From a virus, in the IMG/VR virus record IMGVR_UViG_3300032011_003329, positions 1 to 31,734 of that record: a DNA stretch of 31,734 nt, one strand, 5' to 3'. A program made the position numbers and the translations under genes. Below are positions 15,215 to 22,495 of the stretch, in pieces. The notes under the pieces were generated by a model, which saw only the letters and a list, made by a program, of their open reading frames with translations, was not told the DNA's origin and did no database searches. Numbering within the stretch: position 1 is the stretch's first letter; the number at the start of each line of letters is the position of its first letter.

Positions 15215-17761
15215 ATGGAGAACTTTACTAAATCTTTTGTTGATTACAATCTTGACATTCACGGCGTAAGACTGCCGCAGTTCGAGATTAGTGACGAATA
15301 CAAGCAAGAAGCTGAAGCGGGTAGTGATTGCAGTAACTATGACTTTTTAAGAAAGCTGTGTCTGAATCGCTTTTCTAAGCTTGGCCTCAAGAAAGGAACG
15401 CAAAAGTACGATAAATACGTTAACAGGATTAAGTATGAGCTTGAAACACTTAAAGACTTAGGTTTTATCGATTATGTATTGTTGGTTTGGGATGTTATTA
15501 ACTTCTGCAAGATAAGTGATATCCCTGTTGGTCTTGGGCGTGGTTCTGCCGCTGGAAGCATAGTTTTATATCTTATTGGTGTTACTGGGATAGACCCGAT
15601 TGAGCATGATCTATATTTTGAGAGATTCATTTCAAAAATCCGAGCCAAGAAAAAGGAAGTTGACGGGATCACTTATCTCGATGGCTCACTGATGTGTGAT
15701 GTTGACTTAGACATCTGCTACTACCGTCGCCAAGAGGTTATTAAATACCTTGATGAAAAGTTCGTTGGTAAAACATCAAAAATCTTAACCTTGAATACAC
15801 TGAGCGGTAAGCTGCTCATGAAAGAGTGCGGTAAGATTGTTGCTGAAAAAAACGAAACCGAAGCAAATGAAGTCTCAAGCTTAATTCCAAAAACCTTTGG
15901 TCAAGTAATGGACATTAAACAAGCTTACGGAGAAGAGGAAAAGTTTAAAGCTTGGTGCGATGACAATAAAGAGACTTACAATATCGCCCTAAAACTCAGA
16001 AGCCTTATCAAAAATAAAGGCGTACATGCTTCGGCTATATCTCTATCCTACGACCAGATGGAAGACACTTGCCCGTCCGAGCTTACTTCTCAAAAAGACG
16101 CGGTAGTTACATCTTATGACGCAGATTGGATTTCGATTTTTAATGTTAAACTCGACCTGCTAGGTTTACGTGGCGTGTCTGTGGTTGATGATGTTTGTAA
16201 GCAGGTTGGTATTAAAGTTACCGATATTGATTTAGATGACCCGTTTATTTACAGACAGCTACAAGACTTTAGGTCTCCTCACGGATCATTTCAGATCGAA
16301 GCTAACACCAACTTCAAGGTCTGCCAAAAGGTTAAACCGAAGAATTTAGAAGAGCTTAGTGCGGTTCTAGCGTTGGCACGGCCAGGAGCCATGAACTTCA
16401 CAGATCAGTACGCAAATTATACGAACAATGACGTGTACGAGGCTATCCACCCCTTCTTTGATGATATCCTAAAGGAAACGGGCGGCGTGGCTTTGTACCA
16501 AGAGCAGCTAATGAAGATGGCTAATAAGATTGGCTTTACGCTTGATGAAGCGGAAATCTTGAGGCGGATTGTTGGTAAGAAAAAACGCTCAGAGGCGCTT
16601 AAGTGGAAGAAGAAGATTAAAGACAAGATTAAAGAAAAAAGCCTTGATGAAGAGATTGGTAATATTCTCTGGCAAATCCTTGAAGACTCAGCTAATTACT
16701 CATTCAATAAGAGTCACAGTGTAAGCTATGCAGCTTTAGCAGCTATCACAGTCTACTTGAAATTTAAATACCCGCGACAGTTCTTCCTGAGCTTGCTTAA
16801 GATGTCTCGTCACGAGCCAAGCCCAATAGAAGAGATTTCAAAAATCCACAAAGAAATGGATTTATTTGACATTAAACTTTTACCGCCTCACTTAACAAAA
16901 TCCAATATGGACTTTTCCATTGAGGGTAACGATATCCGTTTCGGATTGCTGTCAATCAAGGGGGTGTCAGATAAGGCTGTCGAGAAAATCAACGATTTTA
17001 AGAATGAGTATTCCACAAAATTTGAGGTTTTTGCCGCCGCAAAAGAAGCGAAAGTAAATGTTGGCGTGCTTTCAGCTTTGATTCAAGCTGGAGCTCTCGA
17101 AGGATTTAAACAGTCCAGAAGCAAGGTTGTGCTTGAGGCGCAGCTTTGGAACGTGCTGCATGTCAAAGAGAAGAAATTCGCAATGAAATTTGCAGATAAG
17201 TTCAATCATGATCTTATTGAGATTGTTAAGCATCTGAAGACTTTTCAAGATGAAAAAGGTAAGATTGTTATCCCTGAATCTAGGTACGAAACCATCAAGA
17301 AGAAATACCTGCCATACAAAGAAATTTACGACTTAAACAGTAAATCCGAATTTTTTGCTAACTGGTATTACGAAAAAATGCTCTTGGGATACACTTACAA
17401 CAAAACACTCAGGGATATCTTTTCAAGTAAGAGAGAAGGGCTAACGTCCGTTCGCAGCGTTAACGGTCTGGCAGAACGCAACAAGGTAGTTTTTATTGGC
17501 CAGATAGAAGACTGTTGGAAAGGCAAATCTAAAAACGGCAACAAGTATTACAAAATGGATGTCGCTGATGAGACTGCTACCTCAAAAGTAATGATTTTCA
17601 ACGACAAGATGGATGATTGCCAGTCACTTAACAATGGGCTCCCACAAAAGGGTCAGATTGTTATTGTGAAAGGCTCAACCGCAGATGGGGTGGTATTCGC
17701 TGATTTAATTAGCGTGCAAGACAACAAAGTATATACCAAACTTTCTGAGCTTAAAAGTTGA
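15215..17761 (+). CDS. dnaE: DNA polymerase III alpha subunit, catalytic part without PHP domain
   Basis: 848 residues. The start, NFTKSFVDYNLDIHGVRLPQF, aligns with the DnaE segment directly after the PHP domain, so this is the second half of the divided protein. PVGLGRGSAAGSIVLYLIG at 104-122 is the palm entry motif. CDVDLDICYYRR at 161-172 holds Asp162 and Asp164, and KLDLLGLRG at 312-320 holds Asp314, the third catalytic Asp. NKGVHASAI, LARPGAMNF, GGVALYQEQLMKMA and SYAALAAITVYLK are thumb and finger blocks of DnaE. The helix-hairpin-helix region (VLSALIQAGAL) and a C-terminal OB fold (VVFIGQIEDCWKGKSKNG onward) follow. It replicates phage DNA with the adjacent exonuclease. The stop TGA lies inside the -35 of promoter P5. 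Confidence 0.93.
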   Translation: MENFTKSFVDYNLDIHGVRLPQFEISDEYKQEAEAGSDCSNYDFLRKLCLNRFSKLGLKKGTQKYDKYVNRIKYELETLKDLGFIDYVLLVWDVINFCKISDIPVGLGRGSAAGSIVLYLIGVTGIDPIEHDLYFERFISKIRAKKKEVDGITYLDGSLMCDVDLDICYYRRQEVIKYLDEKFVGKTSKILTLNTLSGKLLMKECGKIVAEKNETEANEVSSLIPKTFGQVMDIKQAYGEEEKFKAWCDDNKETYNIALKLRSLIKNKGVHASAISLSYDQMEDTCPSELTSQKDAVVTSYDADWISIFNVKLDLLGLRGVSVVDDVCKQVGIKVTDIDLDDPFIYRQLQDFRSPHGSFQIEANTNFKVCQKVKPKNLEELSAVLALARPGAMNFTDQYANYTNNDVYEAIHPFFDDILKETGGVALYQEQLMKMANKIGFTLDEAEILRRIVGKKKRSEALKWKKKIKDKIKEKSLDEEIGNILWQILEDSANYSFNKSHSVSYAALAAITVYLKFKYPRQFFLSLLKMSRHEPSPIEEISKIHKEMDLFDIKLLPPHLTKSNMDFSIEGNDIRFGLLSIKGVSDKAVEKINDFKNEYSTKFEVFAAAKEAKVNVGVLSALIQAGALEGFKQSRSKVVLEAQLWNVLHVKEKKFAMKFADKFNHDLIEIVKHLKTFQDEKGKIVIPESRYETIKKKYLPYKEIYDLNSKSEFFANWYYEKMLLGYTYNKTLRDIFSSKREGLTSVRSVNGLAERNKVVFIGQIEDCWKGKSKNGNKYYKMDVADETATSKVMIFNDKMDDCQSLNNGLPQKGQIVIVKGSTADGVVFADLISVQDNKVYTKLSELKS

Positions 17762-17793
17762 CAAACAGCTTACAAAACCCTAATATAGTTAGA
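17758..17793 (+). promoter_or_regulatory. Leaderless promoter P5 ahead of the ssDNA-binding protein gene
   Basis: -35 TTGACA at 17758-17763 and -10 TAATAT at 17781-17786 with a 17-base spacer: the best sigma70-like match of the set. The predicted start is the A of ATG 17793. The CAAG and CTTG half-sites of the other promoters are absent, so it may escape the same control. Confidence 0.75.
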
Positions 17794-18314
17794 TGATTAC
17801 GTTTTACAAGCCAAACGCCAAAGTGACGGGGGCTGGCTGCTCATTTTATGTAAACGACCAAGGTGAGTTTTTCGCTACTTTTATCAAGCAGAAAACTGCC
17901 CCCTCTAATGGTCGCGCTGCTTCCTTTGACCAAAACAAAAAAGCCATCATGAAGCTAAGTCCTACTGAGATTGGCAGTTTTATCAATGCGATCTTAAGGA
18001 AGACTGAGGCCAAAGGTTATCACCAAAGCTCTAAACAGGTTGTTACCTTTACTATGGCGGCTTCAACAGGTGAGTATGCTGGCAAATTCACTTGGCAAGC
18101 AACCTTCACAGCAAAAGATGACTCAACGAATAAATCATCATTTTTTGTAACGCTTGAATCTAGCGAAGCTATGTTGTTGCTTGAGCACTTTAGATATCTA
18201 CTGCAAAAGCACTGGTCGATCACCGACAAAAAGTATGCTAATAAAAATTTCGCCAAAGAAGAAGCGAGCAGACAAAAATCTAATAAGCCTCAAGACGACG
18301 ACCCAGAGTGGTAA
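17793..18314 (+). CDS. Probable single-stranded DNA-binding protein
   Basis: 173 residues, predicted mainly beta with a final helix: MITFYKPNAKVTGAGCSFYVND, FFATFIKQK, KAIMKLSPTEIGSFINAILRK, HQSSKQVVTFTM, SSFFVTLESSEAMLLLEHFRYLLQKHW. This strand pattern with a closing helix fits PC4/Whirly-like ssDNA-binding folds rather than a classical OB-type SSB. The C-terminus (after about 145) is a polar linker ending QDDDPEW: acidic with a final aromatic, like the tips of SSB and T7 gp2.5 that recruit replication partners. Its place directly after the polymerase and its strong leaderless promoter support this. The family assignment is tentative. The stop overlaps the next start as TAATG. Confidence 0.5.
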   Translation: MITFYKPNAKVTGAGCSFYVNDQGEFFATFIKQKTAPSNGRAASFDQNKKAIMKLSPTEIGSFINAILRKTEAKGYHQSSKQVVTFTMAASTGEYAGKFTWQATFTAKDDSTNKSSFFVTLESSEAMLLLEHFRYLLQKHWSITDKKYANKNFAKEEASRQKSNKPQDDDPEW

Positions 18315-20230
18315 TGAAAAAAAAGAAAATCCTCATTCAAACCGACTTTGCCCTCGGTAAGACTGGCTTTGGCAGAAACGCTAAAGCCATTCTCTCTTAT
18401 TTATATAAGACGGGAAAATACGATTTAGTCCACTACTGCTGCGGTACTCCATACTCTGCAATGCAGCACAAAAAGCTTCCTTGGAAATCTGTGGGCTCAC
18501 TTCCAGATGACCAAAACGAGCTAGCGAGAATTAATCAAGACCCTAACTTAGCAAAACGCGCTTCTTACGGGGAGTATTATCTAGACAGAGTAATTAAAGA
18601 AAACGAGCCAGATGTATATATTGCCATTCAAGACATTTGGGGTATCGACTTTGCCATTAACAAGCCTTGGTTTAATAAAATCAATTCAGTTCTTTGGACT
18701 ACTTTAGATTCACTACCTATTCTGCCCAGTGCTCTTGAAGCTGCCAAGAAAACAGAAAATTTTTGGGTATGGAGTAACTTTGCGGAAAAGGAAATGAAAA
18801 AACTCGGCCAAGAACATGTTAAAACTGTTCACGGTGCTGTAGAGCCGAGCACGTTTAGAAAGCTTTCTGACAAAAAACGTCTGACTTTAAGAGCCATCAA
18901 CGGCATACCTACTGCTGATTTTATCGTTGGTTTTGTTTTCCGAAACCAACTAAGAAAAAGCGTACCAAACCTGCTTGAAGGATTTAAGCTGTTTAAAGAA
19001 AAGAACAGAGACATAAAAGCCAAACTACTACTTCACACGCATTATGGTGAAGGGTGGGACATACCAAAACTCGCAAGAGAGTACAATATCCCAGACGAAG
19101 AAATTCTAACTACTTACGTCTGTAAAGTTTGTGGCAAATACTCTGTAAACGCTTACAGAGGTCAAGACATAGACTGTCATCGATGCAACTCTAAAAAGTC
19201 ATGCACAACTACAAACGTAGGACATGGCGTGACTGAAGAGCAGCTTAATGAAGTTTATAACTTAATGGATGTGTATTGTCACCCATTTACTTCTGGTGGC
19301 CAAGAAATTCCTATTCAAGAAGCAAAACTTACTGAGTTGATCACCTTGGTGACAAACTATAGCTGCGGTGAAGAAATGTGCGAGCCAGAAGCCGCCTCAC
19401 TACCTCTAAAATGGAGTGAGTACCGAGAGCATGGCACGGAGTTTATTAAAGCTTCGACACAGCCCAACTCTATCAGTAATCAACTTACTAAAGTTCTTAA
19501 AATGAAACCCAAGCAGAAAGAGCTAATGGGTAAGCAAGCGCGACAGTGGGTGCTAGATTATTTTTCTACAGAAGCTGTTTGTGCTAAATTGGAGAATTTT
19601 ATTGATAACTCAAAAACTGTAGAATACGATTTTGATTTTGAACAGCGCAAAGGTAATCCAGATTATGTAATGCCTGAAATTAAAGATGACAGCGAGTGGG
19701 TACTGCACATGTACGGAAATATCCTTAATTATGAAAACGTCGATGAAAATGATGACGGATACAAGCACTGGATGAAAGAGATTGAAAAAGGTGCGTCTAG
19801 GGAAAAAATCGAAGCGTATTTTAGGCAAGTGGCGAAACAAGAAGTTAATAAAACAGTCAAGTTTGAAGATACCTTAGACCCAGACGATAAAGGGCGCAGG
19901 ATTTTGTATTGTATGCCTAAGAGCGCGGGTGATATATTTTTATCAACAAGCTTGTTTAAATCAATAAAAGAAACTTATCCAGACCACAATTTGTACGTCG
20001 CCACTGAAGCTCAGTTTGCAGACTTGCTAAAAGGCAACGAGTATGTTCATAGGGTCATACCGTTTAACGAGCAATTTGAAAGCCATTACTTCACTGAAGG
20101 CGCGGGAGAAAACGAAGGCTTCTTTGAAATATCGTTTATCCCACACATAACAACTCAAAAATTCCAATCTTACCAACACAACGGTAAAGATATTATCAAT
20201 TACAAAGATTTAAAATATGCACATCATTGA
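18314..20230 (+). CDS. Glycosyltransferase: GT4-like domain with zinc-ribbon insert, plus N-terminal half of a GT9 domain
   Basis: 638 residues from ATG 18314 (TAATG with the upstream stop; a GTG at 18308 is less likely). GKTGFGRNAKAILSYL at 15-30 is the GT-B donor or acceptor loop. GFVFRNQLRKSVPNLLEGF near 206-224 and HPFTSGGQEIPIQEAKLTE at 323-341 are GT4 motifs, the latter the E-x7-E region. Inside the GT4 domain, CKVC (270-273) and CHRC (288-291) form a probable zinc ribbon, an unusual insert. From about 553 a second domain begins, RRILYCMPKSAGDIFLSTSLFKSIK, the N-terminal lobe of GT9 (heptosyltransferase-like). It stops before the C-terminal lobe, which is encoded in the next gene in the +1 frame. 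Confidence 0.8.
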   Translation: MKKKKILIQTDFALGKTGFGRNAKAILSYLYKTGKYDLVHYCCGTPYSAMQHKKLPWKSVGSLPDDQNELARINQDPNLAKRASYGEYYLDRVIKENEPDVYIAIQDIWGIDFAINKPWFNKINSVLWTTLDSLPILPSALEAAKKTENFWVWSNFAEKEMKKLGQEHVKTVHGAVEPSTFRKLSDKKRLTLRAINGIPTADFIVGFVFRNQLRKSVPNLLEGFKLFKEKNRDIKAKLLLHTHYGEGWDIPKLAREYNIPDEEILTTYVCKVCGKYSVNAYRGQDIDCHRCNSKKSCTTTNVGHGVTEEQLNEVYNLMDVYCHPFTSGGQEIPIQEAKLTELITLVTNYSCGEEMCEPEAASLPLKWSEYREHGTEFIKASTQPNSISNQLTKVLKMKPKQKELMGKQARQWVLDYFSTEAVCAKLENFIDNSKTVEYDFDFEQRKGNPDYVMPEIKDDSEWVLHMYGNILNYENVDENDDGYKHWMKEIEKGASREKIEAYFRQVAKQEVNKTVKFEDTLDPDDKGRRILYCMPKSAGDIFLSTSLFKSIKETYPDHNLYVATEAQFADLLKGNEYVHRVIPFNEQFESHYFTEGAGENEGFFEISFIPHITTQKFQSYQHNGKDIINYKDLKYAHH

Positions 20231-21407
20231 GTCATACGCAACGCATTGCGGCTTGAGGATCGATAAGCCTTGGATTTACCAAAGCTACTACCCAATGAGT
20301 TACAAGCACTATATCACCCTCCAACCTGCGGGTGGGGCAGATGTACGTGATTACGGTTACTGGGATGAAGTGATTCAGTATATTCAGCCTGAACTAGAAA
20401 AACGCCAAATCAAAATTGTCCAACTTGGGACAGAAAAAGACCGCGCAATCCCTGGCTGCATTCACACTCAAGGCTCTACTGAGCTTTCTCAAGTGTCATA
20501 CTTAATTAATGGATCGATGCTTCATCTAGGGGTGGACAGTATTGGTATCCACATGGCTTCAGCTTACGACAAAAAGATTGTTGGCTTGTACTGTAATCAG
20601 TGGACTAGATCGAGTGGTCCTTATTGGTCTAACACAAAAGACGTAATCCTGCACGAGCCAAACAGAAACGGCATCAAGCCGAGCTTTTCCTTACAGGAAG
20701 ACCCTAAAACAATCAACGAAATTTCAGCAGAAAAGGTAGCTCAATCTGTTTTCGATCTACTTGGTATCGATGCTAAAATCCCTTACGAAAGAGTTCATGT
20801 TGGAAAAAACTATAATGACATTAATGTTCAAAATGTTCCAACCTCAGTCGCTAGAATAAATGAGCAGCAACTCGCAAACCATCCACTTATTGTAAGGATG
20901 GATATAGACCACAATGAAGAAGTTTTAGAAGAGCAGCTAAAACAGTGCGTGTGCGTTGTTTGCTCGACCAAACCAATTGATAAAAACATAATTATGAATT
21001 ATAAACCAAGAATACAAAACTTTGTTTATTACTTGGATGATAATCATGATAAAGAGTTTGTTGAGTTTCTTCGTAGTAATGCCGTGTCTCATAGCTTACT
21101 AACTAGAGATGGCGACGAGAAACTTGAAAAACTAAAGCTGGAATATTTAGACTACGGTTTTATTTTTCGCAAATACATTGACGAAGAAGGCATCGCAACG
21201 CTCAAAGACCAAGACCTTTCTAAGTACATGTTCAAAACTAGGAAAAAAATACTAAAAGGCGGCGAATGCTACAATAGCGTTTCAAACCTAACAGCAGAAA
21301 GACCTATGGCGTCTGTAAATGATTTTTCTTTTACTGAAATAGTAGATAACCCAGAATTTTGGGATTTTTTGGACGAAACTTATATTGTCAAAAAGCTTGA
21401 CTCTTAA
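20217..21407 (+). CDS. C-terminal half of GT9-like glycosyltransferase with extra domain
   Basis: 396 residues from ATG 20217, inside the end of the previous gene and in the +1 frame. Residues 1-185 continue the GT9 fold: MHIIESYATHCGL, HYITLQPAGGADVRDYGYWDEVIQYI, KIVQLGTEKDRAIP, SYLINGSMLHLGVDSIGIHMASAY (donor site) and KIVGLYCNQWTR. The rest (about 190-396) is not recognised; it contains VRMDIDHNEE, CVCVVCSTKP and an acidic C-terminal half. A stop just upstream (20211-20213) means any frameshift from the first gene must happen within the 14-base overlap. It may be a separate chain that pairs with the N-lobe, a programmed-frameshift product, or a true gene break. The final codons contain the -35 of promoter P6. 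Confidence 0.75.
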   Translation: MHIIESYATHCGLRIDKPWIYQSYYPMSYKHYITLQPAGGADVRDYGYWDEVIQYIQPELEKRQIKIVQLGTEKDRAIPGCIHTQGSTELSQVSYLINGSMLHLGVDSIGIHMASAYDKKIVGLYCNQWTRSSGPYWSNTKDVILHEPNRNGIKPSFSLQEDPKTINEISAEKVAQSVFDLLGIDAKIPYERVHVGKNYNDINVQNVPTSVARINEQQLANHPLIVRMDIDHNEEVLEEQLKQCVCVVCSTKPIDKNIIMNYKPRIQNFVYYLDDNHDKEFVEFLRSNAVSHSLLTRDGDEKLEKLKLEYLDYGFIFRKYIDEEGIATLKDQDLSKYMFKTRKKILKGGECYNSVSNLTAERPMASVNDFSFTEIVDNPEFWDFLDETYIVKKLDS

Positions 21408-21433
21408 TCAAGGGTAGTCTAAACTTGTATCCA
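21396..21433 (+). promoter_or_regulatory. Leaderless promoter P6 ahead of the annealing-protein candidate
   Basis: -35 TTGACT at 21397-21402 (inside the previous gene), 17-base spacer, -10 TAAACT at 21420-21425, ATG at 21433 one base after the expected start. CTTGA (21396-21400), TCAAG (21408-21412) and CTTG (21424-21427) hold the common positions. Confidence 0.76.
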
Positions 21434-22182
21434 TGACTAAGAAAGCAAACGCATTAGTTCGCACCAAGAGAGACGAAGACGGACTAATAACTGAACCAAA
21501 AGTTGAGTATTCATTTGACGAAAACGGTTTCATTGATTGGCGTAAAATGCTTAACGATGAATGGCTTTACCCCAACCCAACTAAGTATCCCGCGTCAGCA
21601 GATATTTCTAAATTAAAAGACAGTGATCTTTGTGTTCTGTTGCAGGGATACAAAGACATTGCTCAAATTCGAGGCTATACTGACGTAACTTATGATATAA
21701 TCTCACCTAGCGCAGACTATGTGGTTGCAACTTGCTCGATCACTTGGAAGCCTAACTACGAGACAGAAAATGAGGCAGTTATTTTTTCTGCGATTGGTGA
21801 CGCTTCACCCGCAAATACAAATGGGTTTGGCGCTCTCTATCTTGGACCTATGGCTGAAAATAGAGCTTTTGTTCGTTGCGTTAGAAACTTTTTGAAGATC
21901 GGCATTGTTGGTCGTGATGAGCTTGCTGGGAACGGAAGCCCAACATCAAAAGTCGCTACTGCGCGACAAGCCTCCGTGTCTACGGAAAGCGGGGTATCAA
22001 CCGCCAACCCTCACGTAGTCCTTTCATCGCTAATGGGCGAGAAAGGTGTGACATTTGAAGCTTTAGTAAAAAGATTAAAAGACGAAGGTTATAACAAAGC
22101 AGACAAGATCGCTAGGGTTGAGCAGATTCCTAAGATTAAAACTTTTGAACTTATCGAAAGAATCAAGTCAATTAAGACTTAG
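21433..22182 (+). CDS. Possible ssDNA-annealing (Rad52/ERF-like) recombination protein
   Basis: 249 residues. The central part reads LCVLLQGYKDIAQIRGYTDVTYDI, YVVATCSITWKPN, NGFGALYLGPMAENRAFVRCVRNFLKIGIVG. The last block resembles the AEtRAxxRAlRdfLgIgxv helix of Rad52/ERF-type phage annealing proteins, and the strands before it fit that fold. A variable linker follows at about 175-200. The C-terminal 50 residues (VVLSSLMGEKGVTFEALVKRLKDEGYNKADKIARVEQIPKIKTFELIERIKSI) are helical, perhaps a small DNA-binding or interaction domain. It belongs to the leaderless replication regulon and to the same strand as RecA. The match is from fold pattern only. Its last 11 bases overlap the end of the converging tail gene. 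Confidence 0.45.
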   Translation: MTKKANALVRTKRDEDGLITEPKVEYSFDENGFIDWRKMLNDEWLYPNPTKYPASADISKLKDSDLCVLLQGYKDIAQIRGYTDVTYDIISPSADYVVATCSITWKPNYETENEAVIFSAIGDASPANTNGFGALYLGPMAENRAFVRCVRNFLKIGIVGRDELAGNGSPTSKVATARQASVSTESGVSTANPHVVLSSLMGEKGVTFEALVKRLKDEGYNKADKIARVEQIPKIKTFELIERIKSIKT

Positions 22183-22495
22183 GGTAATCAGATTTAACCT
22201 GCTCTATAAACGCCGTAAGATTGTCTAGCTTATCTGACCTACCCATGTGATGCTCTGTGATAGCCTCAAACTGTTTTTCCATAGGCCATTGGGAAAGTAT
22301 TGCTTTTTGGCGCTGCACTTGAACATCTCTATTGCTAATTTCGGCAATTTGATTATCCCACTTGCCTTGCAGTTCTTCGAGTGAAGGTTTGGCGATTGAA
22401 TTACTATCAGACCAAAATAAGTCGTCATAATTATTGTTCTTAACAACCCACTCATGCTCTGAGTAAAACGTAGATAATATTTTTAAAATGTCCAT
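22172..22495 (-). CDS. Small tail-associated protein, possibly a tail-fibre chaperone-like protein
   Basis: 107 residues, the last gene of the minus-strand tail operon, coupled to the upstream gene by TAATG. Aromatic residues in the first 35 (YSEHEWVVKNNNYDDLFW) are followed by KPSLEELQGKWDNQI, and the rest is helical. The pattern of a short beta part then KPSxEEL-helix resembles small phage proteins found after tail-fibre genes (XkdW/DUF4376-like), some of which help fibre folding. That comparison is from memory of the family pattern, so confidence is modest. The end overlaps the converging gene by 11 bases, leaving no room for a terminator. Confidence 0.55.
   Translation of the reverse strand: MDILKILSTFYSEHEWVVKNNNYDDLFWSDSNSIAKPSLEELQGKWDNQIAEISNRDVQVQRQKAILSQWPMEKQFEAITEHHMGRSDKLDNLTAFIEQVKSDYPKS

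Noticed and set aside
14140-15260. Split-intein junction in the divided polymerase III alpha gene
   Set aside because: Neither the end of the PHP gene nor the start of the catalytic gene carries intein splicing blocks, and the position differs from the known cyanobacterial DnaE split.
15252-15290. TTGACA at 15252 as a seventh early promoter
   Set aside because: It lies inside the polymerase gene, has no -10 at 17 bases and no start codon at the expected distance.
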